Below, one piece after another: positions 27,703-38,100 of a stretch of DNA of 64,000 nucleotides; the first letter of the stretch is position 1; the number at the start of each line of letters is the position of its first letter. The translations under genes and the position numbers were made by a program. The notes under the pieces were generated by a model, which was given only the letters and a program-made list of their open reading frames with translations, had not been told where the DNA came from and searched no databases. The DNA comes from Massilia sp. YIM B02769. GTDB lineage: Bacteria; Pseudomonadota; Gammaproteobacteria; Burkholderiales; Burkholderiaceae_D. The stretch spans positions 62,001 through 126,000 of the forward strand of contig NZ_JASNRC010000009.1 of assembly GCF_030411995.1 (NCBI RefSeq). The letters are read 5' to 3'.

Positions 27703-28473
27703 ATGGACGATCTGCCGGCTCAATGGCGCGAACGCTTGCGCGGCTACCGGAGCACACGCGAAACGGTCGGCTGCTCCGCCGCGCATGTTCGGCGCCTGGA
27801 TGCGCCAGGTGCGCCGTCCTTGTTCCTGAAGAGCGAGCCGTCCGGTCCGCTGTCCGAATTGGGCGACGAAGCGAAGCGTTTGCGCTGGCTCGCCAAGAGC
27901 GGTATCCCGTGCCCGCACGTGCTGGATTTCACCGGGGAAGAGGGCGTCGACTGGATGCTGCTGTCCGCGGTTCCGGGGCGCGACCTGCTCTCGGCCGAGC
28001 TTGACCCTGCTGTCGCCATCGGCATCATGGCCGGCGCGCTGCGGCGGCTGCACAGCGTGGATATTCAAGGCTGCCCTTTCGATCACCGCGCAAGCCGGCG
28101 CATCGATGCCGCCCGCGCACGCATGGAGGCCGGGCTGGTCGACGGGGATGACCTGGACGATGAGCACCAGGGGCTGCCAGTGGACGAATTGTTCGCGCGC
28201 TTGCGGGCGGCGCAGCCGGCGCAGGAAGACCTGGTCGTGACGCATGGCGATGCCTGTTTGCCGAACCTGATGGCTGGCGATGGCGTGTTCACGGGTTTTA
28301 TCGATTGCGGACGCCTCGGCGTGGCGGACCGGCACCAGGACCTGGCGCTGGCGACGCGCGATATTGCGGAGGAGCTGGGGGAGGAGTGGATACGGCCGTT
28401 CCTGGAGCGCTACGGCATGGAACTGGACGCGGACAAGGTGGCGTTTTATCGCTTGCTGGACGAGTTTTTCTAG
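27703..28473 (+). CDS. aminoglycoside O-phosphotransferase, APH(3')-type
   Basis: The 256-residue product matches the APH(3') kinase family closely. It has the catalytic loop [12 protein letters not shown] (His181, Asp183), metal-binding [15 protein letters not shown], then [12 protein letters not shown] and the invariant C-terminal [10 protein letters not shown]. Such enzymes phosphorylate the 3'-hydroxyl of kanamycin- or neomycin-type aminoglycosides. It starts 12 nt after the hydrolase gene and shares its strand. GC content is like that of its neighbours and no mobile element flanks it, so it looks like a resident chromosomal gene. A REP-like unit lies between it and rapZ. Confidence 0.85.
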   Translation: MDDLPAQWRERLRGYRSTRETVGCSAAHVRRLDAPGAPSLFLKSEPSGPLSELGDEAKRLRWLAKSGIPCPHVLDFTGEEGVDWMLLSAVPGRDLLSAELDPAVAIGIMAGALRRLHSVDIQGCPFDHRASRRIDAARARMEAGLVDGDDLDDEHQGLPVDELFARLRAAQPAQEDLVVTHGDACLPNLMAGDGVFTGFIDCGRLGVADRHQDLALATRDIAEELGEEWIRPFLERYGMELDADKVAFYRLLDEFF

Positions 28474-28493
28474 CGCTGTTGGCGCCAGCGGGG

Positions 28494-28522
28494 CGCTGGT
28501 GGGTACGAGTACCCACCCTACG
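28494..28522 (-). repeat. single REP-like palindrome behind rapZ
   Basis: On the minus strand it reads CGTAGGGTGGGTAC, TC, GTACCCACCAGCG. The GTAG head lies about 21 nt after the rapZ stop and has the same orientation as rapZ, following the polarity seen at other genes in the window. Confidence 0.75.
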
Positions 28523-28542
28523 AAGCGTAGGCGTTTTTCCGC

Positions 28543-29406
28543 TTACGACTGCTCGCGGTGGCGCAGCACCACGCGCTCGGTGTCGCCGAAGTAGGCGGCC
28601 AGGCGCTCGGCCATGTACACCGAGCGGTGCTGGCCGCCGGTGCAGCCGACCGCCACCGTCAGGTAGCTGCGGTTGTCGGTCTTGAACGAAGGCAGCCATT
28701 TCTCGACAAAGGCGCGGATGTCTTCCAGCATCTCGGTGGCGCTCGGCTGGGCGTCGAGGAAGGCGATCACCGGCGCATCCTTGCCGGTCAGCGGGCGCAG
28801 CGAAATATCGTAGTAGGGATTCGGGATCGCGCGCACGTCGAACACGAAGTCGGCGTCGAGCGGCACGCCGACCTTGAAGGCAAAGGATTCGAAGAACAGG
28901 GTCAGCGGGGCATGCTTGACCTCGGCCAGTTCCTTGATCCAGGCGCGCAGCTTGTTCGCCGAGGCTTCCGAGGTGTCGATCACGTGGCCGAGCTGCTCGA
29001 TCGGCGCCAGGCGCTCGCGTTCCTCGGCAATGCACTCGATCAGGGTGCGGCGTGAGGCCGGATTCTCGCCTGGACGCAGCTGGTGCGACAGCGGGTGGCT
29101 GCGCCGAGTTTCGGAGAAACGCGCGACCAGCGAATGGGTGCTGGCGGTCAGGAACATGACCTTGACCTCGTGGCTTTCTTCCTTCAGCGAACGCACGCTG
29201 ATCGGCAGTTCGACCAAGGACTCGGCGCTGCGCGCATCGACCGCCACCGCCAGCTTGGCGGTGCGCTCGGCATCGACTGCTCTCACCAACTGCGGCAGCA
29301 GGGCCGGCGGCAGGTTGTCGACGCAGTAATAGCCTGCGTCTTCGAGGACGTTCAGGGCAACCGATTTGCCCGAGCCGGAAATGCCGGTGATGAGTACGAT
29401 GTGCAT
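28543..29406 (-). CDS. rapZ: RNase adapter protein RapZ
   Basis: RapZ is an ATP/GTP-binding protein; in enterobacteria it delivers sRNA GlmZ to RNase E to control GlmS. The 287-residue product has Walker A GISGSGKS (about residues 8-15) and the conserved C-terminal domain with [19 protein letters not shown] 29406 gives MHIVLITG, the usual N-terminus. It lies downstream of hprK and ptsN on the same strand, as in other beta- and gammaproteobacterial nitrogen-PTS clusters. Confidence 0.95.
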   Translation of the reverse strand: MHIVLITGISGSGKSVALNVLEDAGYYCVDNLPPALLPQLVRAVDAERTAKLAVAVDARSAESLVELPISVRSLKEESHEVKVMFLTASTHSLVARFSETRRSHPLSHQLRPGENPASRRTLIECIAEERERLAPIEQLGHVIDTSEASANKLRAWIKELAEVKHAPLTLFFESFAFKVGVPLDADFVFDVRAIPNPYYDISLRPLTGKDAPVIAFLDAQPSATEMLEDIRAFVEKWLPSFKTDNRSYLTVAVGCTGGQHRSVYMAERLAAYFGDTERVVLRHREQS

Positions 29407-29506
29407 GGCGCGATGATACCGCAACAGTACCGGCTTGTCGCCGCGTCGTTGGCGAAATGTCGGGGATCGGCGTACATACCCGCTTATCGCGCCAGTTATG
29501 GTGGTT

Positions 29507-30442
29507 TTAGTCGCTGCTCATCGCTTGACGTTGCCGCTCCATGAATTCCTGCAGGGTATCGATTCCGCGCAGTTGCAGGATGGTGTTGCGCACCGCGGCC
29601 TCGAGCAGCACCGCGATGTTGCGGCCGGCCGCCACGGGAATCACGACCTTGCGGATCGGCAGGCCCAGCACTTCTTCGGTCGGGAAGTGGAAGGGCAGAC
29701 GCTCGACTTCCTCATCCAATACGCCGCGCTTGACCAGGTGCACGATGAGTTTTAGCCGCATCTTGCGGCGCACCGCGGTTTCGCCGAAGATCGCCTTGAT
29801 GTCGAGCAAGCCCAGGCCGCGCACTTCCAGCAAATTCTGCAGCAGCGGCGGGCAGCGGCCTTCGATCATGTTCGGCGCGATGCGCGAGAATTCCACGGCG
29901 TCGTCGGCCACCAGGCCGTGCGAACGCGAAATCAGTTCCAAGCCGAGCTCGCTCTTGCCCAGGCCGGAGTCGCCGGTAATCAAGACGCCCACGCCCAGCA
30001 CGTCCATGAAGACGCCGTGCATGATCACGCGCTGGGCCAGTTTCTTGGACAAATAGACGCGCAGGAAGTCGATCACCTGGGCCGCCGGCAGCGGCGTGGA
30101 AAACAGCGGGATGTTCTGCTCGTCGCAGATGGCGAGGATGTCGGGCGGGGTTTCCAGGCCTTGCGCGATGATCAGCGCCGGCGGGCCGCCACCGATCAGC
30201 TCGCCGATCACGTGGGTGCGCGAGCTCGATTTCAGGCGGTGGTAATAGTTCAGTTCCTGGTGGCCGAACACCTGGATGCGGCCGGGGTGGATCAGGTTCA
30301 GGTGGCCGACCTGGTCGGCGGCCGAGGCCACGTCGCCGGAAATCAGCCGCTCGCCGCCGGGAAAGCCGGCAAACCAGCCGAGTTGCAGGCTGTCGCGGTT
30401 ATCGTCGTACAGCCTTTGGATGGTGAGCGGAGTCTGCAGCAT
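29507..30442 (-). CDS. hprK: HPr kinase/phosphorylase
   Basis: HprK phosphorylates or dephosphorylates HPr/NPr on serine. The 311-residue product has an N-terminal Hpr_K domain and the C-terminal kinase with Walker [15 protein letters not shown] and the HprK signature [17 protein letters not shown]. It lies between ptsN (34 nt upstream) and rapZ (100 nt downstream) on the minus strand. Betaproteobacteria commonly keep hprK beside ptsN. Confidence 0.96.
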   Translation of the reverse strand: MLQTPLTIQRLYDDNRDSLQLGWFAGFPGGERLISGDVASAADQVGHLNLIHPGRIQVFGHQELNYYHRLKSSSRTHVIGELIGGGPPALIIAQGLETPPDILAICDEQNIPLFSTPLPAAQVIDFLRVYLSKKLAQRVIMHGVFMDVLGVGVLITGDSGLGKSELGLELISRSHGLVADDAVEFSRIAPNMIEGRCPPLLQNLLEVRGLGLLDIKAIFGETAVRRKMRLKLIVHLVKRGVLDEEVERLPFHFPTEEVLGLPIRKVVIPVAAGRNIAVLLEAAVRNTILQLRGIDTLQEFMERQRQAMSSD

Positions 30443-30476
30443 GGCGAGTAATGGAGGGGAAAAGGGCCCCCTCAGT

Positions 30477-30959
30477 TTAACCCAAGGCCTGCAAGCTTGG
30501 TTGCCAGTTGATAATTCGTTCGTGCACTGAACGTGGGTCCGGATCGGAAGCCAGGGCAGTGCGGATCGCCTCGTCCGAGAACAGTTCCGCGATCTCGGAC
30601 AAAATTTCCAGGTGCTGCTGGGTCACGTGGTCCGGGATCAGGAGGAAGAACAGCAGGCTGACCGGGCGGCCGTCGGGCGACTCGAAAGGAATCGGCGATG
30701 CCAGGCGGACAAAGGCGGCGATCGGGTTCTTCAGGCTCTTGCTGCCTTTCACGCGACCATGCGGGACGGCCACGCCATGGCCGAGGCCGGTGGAGCCGAG
30801 GCGCTCGCGGGCGAACAGATTGTCCGTCACGGTCGAGCGCGCAATGCCGCAGTTGTTTTCAAAAATCAGGCCGGCCTGCTCGAAAGCGCGTTTTTTGCTC
30901 GACACTTCGATGTCGAGCTGGACGTTTTCAAGCGAAAGAATTTTGCTAAGGTTGGTCAT
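30477..30959 (-). CDS. ptsN: PTS IIA-like nitrogen regulatory protein PtsN (EIIA-Ntr)
   Basis: This 160-residue EIIA-type regulator of the nitrogen PTS controls K+ and nitrogen responses by its phosphorylation state. The active-site histidine sits in [11 protein letters not shown], and [17 protein letters not shown] is the usual PTS_EIIA_2 core. The start at 30959 ([13 protein letters not shown]) is preferred over a longer upstream frame. It is first in the leftward ptsN-hprK-rapZ operon. Confidence 0.95.
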   Translation of the reverse strand: MTNLSKILSLENVQLDIEVSSKKRAFEQAGLIFENNCGIARSTVTDNLFARERLGSTGLGHGVAVPHGRVKGSKSLKNPIAAFVRLASPIPFESPDGRPVSLLFFLLIPDHVTQQHLEILSEIAELFSDEAIRTALASDPDPRSVHERIINWQPSLQALG

Positions 30960-31324
30960 AACACGCTTCTGGATGGTGCAGCTCAGTTCAGGCAACTGCG
31001 CGCAAAGCACAGCTCAACTGCGCGGGCAACTTGCGGTGCAGAATTATAGGCCGGTTTAATGGCCGTGACATTCGATTTCGCGTCGGTATCCTACCCCTGT
31101 CAGAGGATGGTTTCGATCCCTCGGCAGGCCGTGCCGGCAGCGCGATTTGCGCTTTCGCAAGGCCTACGCAATTTCCGTAATGAAAAACCCGATCCCGTGG
31201 GTGAAAGCGGGGCGCGTGCCCCGTTTCGCCGTCTTTTCCCCGTATCTGGGGACGATGTCCGAAAACCGGAGGGTTTCGTGCGCTGTTGTTTTTTGGTTGC
31301 TCGATGTGGCGGCAAACGCACAGT
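30960..31324. other. 365-nt gap upstream of ptsN and downstream of queF
   Basis: No convincing gene is seen. Only a hairpin stands out: 31205-31213 with 31218-31226 (GGGGC/GCCCC core, loop GCGT), which on the minus strand lies about 100 nt after the queF stop and lacks a T tract. The rest must hold the ptsN promoter and leader. Confidence 0.5.
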
Positions 31325-32155
31325 TTATTGACGCGCCCCGCGCAGGTTATGCGGACGGCCGGTGCTGAAGTTGGCGCGCCAGGGATTGATGTCGAGACCG
31401 CCGCGCCGGGTATAGCGTGCGTACACCGACAGCTTGCTCGGCTTGCACTGGCGCAGCACGTCCATGAAGATGCGCTCCACACATTGCTCGTGAAATTCGT
31501 TGTGCTCGCGGAAGCCGATCAGGTAGCGCAGCAAGCCTTCCTGGTCGATCTGCGGGCCGGCGTACTGGATCTGCACGCTGCCCCAGTCCGGCTGGCCGGT
31601 GACCAGGCAATTCGATTTCAGCAGGTGCGAGACCAGGGTTTCCTCGACCGGGGCTTCGTCGAAGTTGGCTTTCAGGAGTTCCGGCGCCGGAGAATAGGCG
31701 TCGATGTCGATGTCCAGGCGGTCCAGCAGCAGGCCGTCGAGCTCGCCCATCTTCAGCTTGCCGAAGTGCTCGGCTTCGGTGAGGGTGATGTGGACCGGGG
31801 CGCCGAAGGCATTCGACAAATCTTCGCGCAGCAGGGCGAGCAGGGCGTCGGGGCCGGCCACGCGGGTCTGGTTGAAGGAGTTCAGGTAGAGCTTGAACGA
31901 CTTCGATTCGACGATGTTCGGCGAGTCGGCCGGCGCACTGACGGTGGCGATCGCCACCTGCGGCTTGCCGCGCATGTTCAGCCACGACAATTCGTAGGCG
32001 TTCCAGATGTCCATGCCGAAGAAGGGAAGCGTCCCCGTGATGGACAGCTCGTCGCGCTTTTGCTGGCGCGGGATCGGGAACAGCAGTTCCGGCGCGTACT
32101 GGGTCTGGTAGGCGGAAGATTTGCCAAGTGGCGATTGATCGGGAGTATTGGTCAT
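31325..32155 (-). CDS. queF: NADPH-dependent 7-cyano-7-deazaguanine reductase QueF
   Basis: QueF reduces preQ0 to preQ1 in queuosine biosynthesis. The 276-residue length fits the two-domain E. coli type. The QueF motif [15 protein letters not shown] is present, and the catalytic Cys183 is in [13 protein letters not shown]. No other queuosine gene lies in the window. It is transcribed leftward; a 456-nt repeat-rich gap separates it from ilvA, so it probably has its own promoter. Confidence 0.95.
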   Translation of the reverse strand: MTNTPDQSPLGKSSAYQTQYAPELLFPIPRQQKRDELSITGTLPFFGMDIWNAYELSWLNMRGKPQVAIATVSAPADSPNIVESKSFKLYLNSFNQTRVAGPDALLALLREDLSNAFGAPVHITLTEAEHFGKLKMGELDGLLLDRLDIDIDAYSPAPELLKANFDEAPVEETLVSHLLKSNCLVTGQPDWGSVQIQYAGPQIDQEGLLRYLIGFREHNEFHEQCVERIFMDVLRQCKPSKLSVYARYTRRGGLDINPWRANFSTGRPHNLRGARQ

Positions 32156-32367
32156 GATCTGGTCTCGAGGGGCCGGTGCTGCGCGCTGGTGGCTCTGCGG
32201 GGTATTGCTTGCGCGAACGAATGCCGGCCCGGCGGCGGCAAAGCGGCGTATCGTACACCTTTCTGCTGATCGGTGGGCGATTCGCTTGGGCGGCGGACGT
32301 GTCGAGGATGGGGGCGGTGGACGCGGCGCGGATGGAGCGACGTTGGCGGGGAAGTGCGGAGGCTAAT

Positions 32368-32576
32368 GGGGCTGTTGCCTGTGCCGTTATCGGTGTTTTT
32401 GGTCCGCGTGGGCACGGAGTGCCCACCGTACGGGACACGCTGCGTATCCGGGTTTCCTATGATCTCGCTGTGCGGTGGCGCTTCTTGCATGAACCAGCCG
32501 ATAACGGTGACCGTACGGTGGGCACCCCGTGCCCACGCGGACCATGCACACCCACGACGGCACAGGCAACAGCCCC
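32368..32576. repeat. long inverted repeat built on two REP-like units, tails outward
   Basis: Units 32404-32432 (minus orientation) and 32512-32540 (plus orientation) face head to head. The complementarity extends beyond them: the outer 20 nt GGGGCTGTTGCCTGTGCCGT at 32368-32387 recur inverted at 32557-32576. Each arm is about 65 nt and the centre about 78 nt. The element fills much of the otherwise gene-free gap 32156-32611 between queF and ilvA. Confidence 0.8.
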
Positions 32577-32611
32577 ACGTACTCAAGCGCGGGAGGGTTT
32601 AACCCCAGCGA

Positions 32612-34144
32612 TCACAAGAACAACTTGTACACCGGATTCGCACTCTCATCCCAATACCGGTACCCCAGCGTCGCCAAAAACTGCCGGAACTCATCCATCT
32701 CCCCACCCGGCACCTGCAATCCAACCAGGATGCGCCCCACATCCCCACCCTGGTTCCGATAATGGAACAGCGAGATATTCCAGTTCGGCGCCATGCTGTC
32801 GAGGAAACGCATCAGCGCCCCCGGCCGCTCGGGAAACTCGAAGCGATACAGCAACTCATCCTGCGCCAGCGCGCTCTTGCCCCCCACCAGGTGGCGAATG
32901 TGCAGCTTGGCCAGCTCGTCGTGCGTCAAATCCAGCGTCCGGAAATCGTGCTGCTCGAAGGTACGCGCCAGCAATGACGATTCGCCGCGGCTGCCCACCT
33001 GCACGCCCACGAACACATGCGCCTGGCGCTCATCGCTGATGCGGTAGGTAAATTCCGTGACATTGCGCGGCCCCACCAGCGAACAGAAACGCCGGAAACT
33101 GCCGCGCTGCTCGGGTATCGTCACCGCAAACACGGCTTCACGCGCCTCGCCCACTTCGGCGCGCTCGGCGACAAAACGCAGGCGGTCGAAGTTCATGTTG
33201 GCGCCGCAGGCCACCGCCACCAGGGTCTCGTTCTTCACCGGCTGGCGCGCCATCTGCGAGCGTTCCACGTAAGCCTTGGCCCCAGCCACCGCCAGCGCAC
33301 CGGCCGGCTCCAGGATGCTGCGCGTGTCCTGGAACACGTCCTGGATCGCCGCGCAAATCGCATCGGTATCGACCAGGATGATCTCGTCCACGACTTCCTT
33401 CGCCACGCGGAAGGTTTCCTCGCCCACCAGGCGCACCGCGGTGCCGTCCGAGAACAGGCCGACGTCCGGCAGGGTCACGCGCTCGCCCGCCTTCAGGCTG
33501 CGCGCCATCGCGTCCGAATCGATGGTCTGCACGCCGACGATCTTGATATCGGGCCGCACCGCTTTCACGTACGAACCGATGCCCGAGATCAGCCCGCCGC
33601 CGCCGATCGCCACGAAGATCGCGTGGATCGGCCCCGAATGCTGGCGCAGGATTTCCATGGCAATCGTGCCCTGGCCGGCGATCACGTCCGGATCGTCGAA
33701 AGGATGGACGAAGGTCAGCTTTTGCTCGCGTTCGAGCAGCAGCGCGTGCTGGTAGGCGTCGGTGTAGGAATCGCCATGCAGCACCACCTCGACCGCCGCG
33801 CCGCCGCGCGTTTTTACGGCGTCGATCTTCACCTGCGGCGTGGTGGTCGGCATCACGATCAGCGCGCGGCAGCCGAGGCGCGCGGCGGACAGCGCCACGC
33901 CTTGGGCATGGTTGCCGGCCGAAGCGCAGATCACGCCGCGCTTCAGGGCTTCGGAAGACAGGTGCGCCATCTTGTTGTAGGCGCCGCGCAGCTTGAAGCT
34001 GAACACGCTCTGCATGTCTTCGCGCTTGAAATAGATGCGGTTGCCGAAGCGCTGCGACAGGGTCGGCGCGAGTTCGAGCGGGGTTTCCTGGGCCACGTCG
34101 TAGACGCGCGAGGTGAGGATTTTCTTGAGGTAATCGGTAGTCAT
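32612..34144 (-). CDS. ilvA: threonine ammonia-lyase, biosynthetic (threonine dehydratase)
   Basis: IlvA converts threonine to 2-oxobutyrate, the first step of isoleucine synthesis. The 510-residue product has the PLP domain with Schiff-base lysine in FSFKLRGAYNKM, the GGGGLISGIG phosphate loop, and two C-terminal ACT-like regulatory domains (near 325-500) typical of the isoleucine-inhibited biosynthetic enzyme. Start 34144 (MTTDYLKKIL) is preferred over an upstream in-frame TTG. It is divergent from the YqaA-like gene and shares a symmetric promoter; its leader is about 140 nt. Confidence 0.94.
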   Translation of the reverse strand: MTTDYLKKILTSRVYDVAQETPLELAPTLSQRFGNRIYFKREDMQSVFSFKLRGAYNKMAHLSSEALKRGVICASAGNHAQGVALSAARLGCRALIVMPTTTPQVKIDAVKTRGGAAVEVVLHGDSYTDAYQHALLLEREQKLTFVHPFDDPDVIAGQGTIAMEILRQHSGPIHAIFVAIGGGGLISGIGSYVKAVRPDIKIVGVQTIDSDAMARSLKAGERVTLPDVGLFSDGTAVRLVGEETFRVAKEVVDEIILVDTDAICAAIQDVFQDTRSILEPAGALAVAGAKAYVERSQMARQPVKNETLVAVACGANMNFDRLRFVAERAEVGEAREAVFAVTIPEQRGSFRRFCSLVGPRNVTEFTYRISDERQAHVFVGVQVGSRGESSLLARTFEQHDFRTLDLTHDELAKLHIRHLVGGKSALAQDELLYRFEFPERPGALMRFLDSMAPNWNISLFHYRNQGGDVGRILVGLQVPGGEMDEFRQFLATLGYRYWDESANPVYKLFL

Positions 34145-34292
34145 GGTCGGGAATAGGAGATTCAAAGGCCAGTGTCCTGGTTTCCGGTGACGCGAGACTG
34201 TGTTTCCTGGTGGGTGACCGAGGCATGCAGCCGATACGACCGCGCTGGGGTGTTAGCGCGCCGTATCGTGTCGAGGGCGATAGATTTTCCTC

Positions 34293-34320
34293 ATTATAAT
34301 GGACAGCTCTAACTGTTCAA
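34293..34320. promoter_or_regulatory. overlapping divergent promoters with a symmetric -10
   Basis: The sequence ATTATAAT gives TATAAT on the plus strand (34295-34300) and on the minus strand (34298-34293), offset by 2 nt. For the minus (ilvA) direction, TTGAAC at 34320-34315 is spaced 16 nt from its -10. The plus direction has no clear -35; its start would be about 23 nt before the YqaA-like ATG. Confidence 0.55.
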
Positions 34321-34329
34321 TGGCCACCG

Positions 34330-34833
34330 ATGATCGAAACCGCCGTCCTCTGGCTGCTCAAGGTTCTCGCCGCTCCCACAGTCGGGCTCACGTCGGTATT
34401 CCTCATCGCGTTCGTTTCCGCCACCCTGGTGCCGCTCGGTTCCGAGCCGGCCGTGTTTGCCGTCATCAAGGCCAATCCCGCGATGTTCTGGCCGGCGATC
34501 CTGGTGGCCACCGTCGGCAACACGCTCGGCGGCGTGCTGAACTACGGCATCGGCTACCGCGCCAAGATCGCCTTCGCCAAGGAGCGCCAGAGCCGCTGGT
34601 TCGGCTGGCTGCGCCGCTTCGGCGCCAAGACCATGCTGCTGTCCTGGGTGCCCGGCATCGGCGACCCCCTGTGCACCCTGGCCGGCTGGCTGCACTTGCC
34701 GTTCTGGCCCAGCGTGATGTACATGGCCATCGGCAAATTCGGCCGGTATGTCACCATGACCGCGGCCCTGCTGTATATCCCCGACGGCTTCTGGAAAAGC
34801 GTCGGCGATCTGCTGACGAGGATTACCGGTTAA
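34330..34833 (+). CDS. YqaA/DedA-like (SNARE-associated) membrane protein
   Basis: The 167-residue inner-membrane protein has 4-5 hydrophobic segments and resembles the YqaA branch of the DedA/VTT superfamily: FVSATLVPLGSEPAVF, the GNTLGGVLNYGIGY block and the re-entrant-loop-like PGIGDPLCTLAGWL. DedA-type proteins act in lipid-carrier flipping and envelope homeostasis; the function of YqaA itself is not established. The stop TAA is followed after 2 nt by a REP-like element. Confidence 0.8.
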   Translation: MIETAVLWLLKVLAAPTVGLTSVFLIAFVSATLVPLGSEPAVFAVIKANPAMFWPAILVATVGNTLGGVLNYGIGYRAKIAFAKERQSRWFGWLRRFGAKTMLLSWVPGIGDPLCTLAGWLHLPFWPSVMYMAIGKFGRYVTMTAALLYIPDGFWKSVGDLLTRITG

Positions 34834-34834
34834 A

Positions 34835-34988
34835 CGTAGGGTGGACCGGGCCACGAGAGGCGGCTATACCTGAACGGGTCTCTGGCGACTGCCTGGGCGC
34901 CGTCCGCGCGTTCAACCAGTGTCTGCATGGTGGCGCGATAACACGGAGGTCTGGTGAACGCGTGAACGGCACAGCCGTCCACCCTACG
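34835..34988. repeat. REP-like inverted-pair element, GGTGGAC subtype
   Basis: CGTAGGGTGGAC at 34835-34846 is exactly inverted at 34977-34988 (GTCCACCCTACG). An inner inverted repeat (CGCGTTCAACCAG with CTGGTGAACGCG) lies between them. It begins 2 nt after the YqaA-like stop. The gap to 35199 holds otherwise only a TAGAAT box (35158-35163) before the next gene. Confidence 0.8.
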
Positions 34989-35199
34989 ATCCGCCCAACG
35001 CATGCGATTCGGATGAGATTGCTGCAAGGCTAATCTTCCGTGCCAAAGCGCCTCCCCATGCAAAGGAAATTTGCATAGACAGCCTGGAATGCAAATATTC
35101 TTGCTGTTAACCTCTGCGCGAATCGCCGCCTGCCCAGCGTTGTGCGACGCAATAAGCTAGAATGGTTGTCCTTCGGGCCAGTCCAAATCGATCCTATCC

Positions 35200-38100
35200 A
35201 TGAACGCCCCAGTACACATCCACACGCTCCTCGCCGACAACGCGCCGGCCCGCCTGCGCGAAATCCCCTATAACTACACGTCGTTCTCCGACCGCGAGAT
35301 CGTGATCCGCCTGCTGGGCGAGTCGTGCTGGCAGCTGCTCGACGAACTGCGCGGCGCGCGCCAGACCGGCCGTTCGGCGCGCATGCTGTACGAGGTGCTG
35401 GGCGATATCTGGGTGGTGCGCCGCAATCCGTATTTGCAGGACGACTTGCTGGACAACCCGAAGCGGCGCCAGAAACTGATCGACGCCTTGCACCATCGCC
35501 TGGCCGAAGTGGATAAACGCCGCATCACCGTGGATGCCAGCGAGGGCGACGCCGCCACCGCCGCCTCGCGCAGCGCCGCCGTCGAACAGCTGCTGCAGGC
35601 AGCGCGCAAGGCCGTCGACGACTTCGGCCGCGAATTCCGCGACATGTACGACTTGCGCAAGCGCGCCCGCGCCGTGCTCGGCGCCTACACCGACAAGCGC
35701 AACATCCGCTTCGACGGCATGCACCGCGTCTCGCACGTCACCGACGCCACCGACTGGCGCGTCGAATACCCCTTCCTGGTGCTGGTGCCCGACAGCGAAG
35801 AGGAAATGGCCGGCCTGGTCAAAGGCTGCATCGAACTCGGATTGACCATCATCCCGCGCGGCGGCGGCACCGGCTACACCGGCGGCGCCATTCCATTAAG
35901 CCCGATGTCGGCCGTAATCAACACCGAAAAGCTGATCGCCCTGGGCGAAGTCGAGATGACGCGCCTGCCCGGCCTGGACCGCGACTACGCGACCATTTAT
36001 ACGGGCGCCGGCGTCGTCACCCAGCGCGTCTCGCAGGCCGCCGAAAAGGCCGGCTTCGTGTTCGCGGTCGACCCGACCTCGGCCCACGCCTCGTGCATCG
36101 GCGGCAACATCGCCATGAACGCGGGCGGCAAGAAGGCCGTCCTGTGGGGCACGGCGCTGGATAACCTGGCGTCCTGGCGCATGGTCGACCCGAACGGCGA
36201 CTGGCTCGAAGTCACGCGCATCGACCACAACCTCGGCAAGATCCACGACGCGCCGACCGCCGTCTTCAAGCTCGAATGGACCCACCCGTCCACGCGCGGC
36301 GCGCCGAAGGGCGAACCCTTCCGCACCGAAACGCTGACCATCGAGGGCCGCAAGTTCCGCAAGGAGGGCCTCGGCAAGGACGTCACGGATAAATTCCTGG
36401 CCGGCCTGCCGGGCGTGCAGAAAGAGGGCACCGATGGGCTGATTACCTCGGGCCGCTGGATCCTGCACAAGATGCCGAAGTTCACGCGCACCGTGGCGCT
36501 GGAATTCTTCGGCCAGGCGCGCGATGCGATCCCGTCGATCGTCGAAATCAAGGATTACCTCGACAGCCTGCCGAAAAGCGGCAAGCCGGAATTCGAGACA
36601 CTGCGTCTCGCCGGCCTCGAACACCTCGACGAGCGCTACCTGCGCGCGGTCGGCTACGCCACCAAGTCGAAACGCGGCACGCTCCCTAAAATGGCGCTGT
36701 TCGGCGACATCGTCGGCGACGACGAAAACGCGGTGGCCATGGCCGCCTCGGAAGTGGTGCGCATCGCGAACACCCGCGTCGGCGAAGGCTTCGTCGCCGT
36801 CAGCCCGGAAGCGCGCAAGAAGTTCTGGCTCGACCGCGCCCGCACCGCGGCGATTGCGCGCCACACCAACGCCTTCAAGATCAACGAAGACGTGGTGATC
36901 CCGCTGAACCGCATGGGCGAATACACCGACGGCATCGAGCGCATCAACGTCGAGCTGTCGATCAAGAACAAGCTGCAGCTGGCCGAACAGCTGCACACCT
37001 ATCTCTCGGGCGGCAACCTGCCGCTGGAGAAGAGCGACGACGCCAGCGGCGACACCGTGGCGCGCGACGAGATCATGGGCGATCGCCCGCAGCAGGCCGT
37101 GGCGCTGGTCGAGCAGGTGGGTGCGCGCTGGGCCTTTATCCTGGCGAACCTGGACCAGCCGCTGCGCGCCGTGCACGCCAAGCTCGATGAACTCGGCCTG
37201 GGCCACCTGTCCGCCGGTTTCGACAGCCGCATCGGCCGCCACCCGGATACAACCCTGTTCGACGTGGTCCAGGACCACACCCTGCGCATCTCGTGGAAGC
37301 AGGACCTGCGCGCGCCATTGCGCCAGATCTTCAACGGCGCGGCGTACAAATGCATCCTCGACGAGACCGTGGCCATCCACAAGCGGGTGCTGCGCTCGCG
37401 CGTCTTCGTGGCCCTGCACATGCACGCCGGCGACGGCAACGTGCACACGAACCTGCCGGTGAACTCGGACGATTACGCCATGCTGCAGGACGCGCATAAA
37501 GCTGTCGAGCGCATCATGAAGCTGGCCCGCTCGCTGGATGGCGTGATCTCGGGCGAGCACGGTATCGGCATCACCAAGCTTGAATTCCTGACCGACGACG
37601 AGATCCGCGAATTCCGCGACTACAAGCAGCGCGTCGATCCGGAAGGCCGCTTCAACAAGGGCAAGCTCCTGAACACCACGGCGGTGGCGGCCGATCTCAC
37701 CAACGCCTACACGCCGTCGTTCGGCCTGATGGGCCACGAGTCGCTGATCATGCAGCAGAGCGACATCGGCGAGATCGCCAACAGCATCAAGGACTGCCTG
37801 CGCTGCGGGAAGTGCAAGCCGGTCTGCACCACCCACGTGCCGCAATCGAATCTGCTGTACTCGCCGCGCGACAAGATCCTGGCGACGTCGGCGCTGATCG
37901 AAGCCTTCCTGTACGAAGAGCAGACCCGGCGCGGCGTGTCGATCCGCCACTGGGAAGAGTTCGAGGACGTGTCCGACCACTGCACCGTGTGCCACAAGTG
38001 CGTGACGCCGTGCCCGGTGAACATCGACTTCGGCGATGTCTCGATGAACATGCGTAACCTGCTGCGCAAGATGGACAAGCGCAGCTTCAAGCCGGCCAAC

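Noticed and set aside
31059..31331. Small plus-strand frames upstream of ptsN
   Set aside because: No ribosome-binding site, no conserved pattern, and overlapping frames of similar length occur in the same gap.
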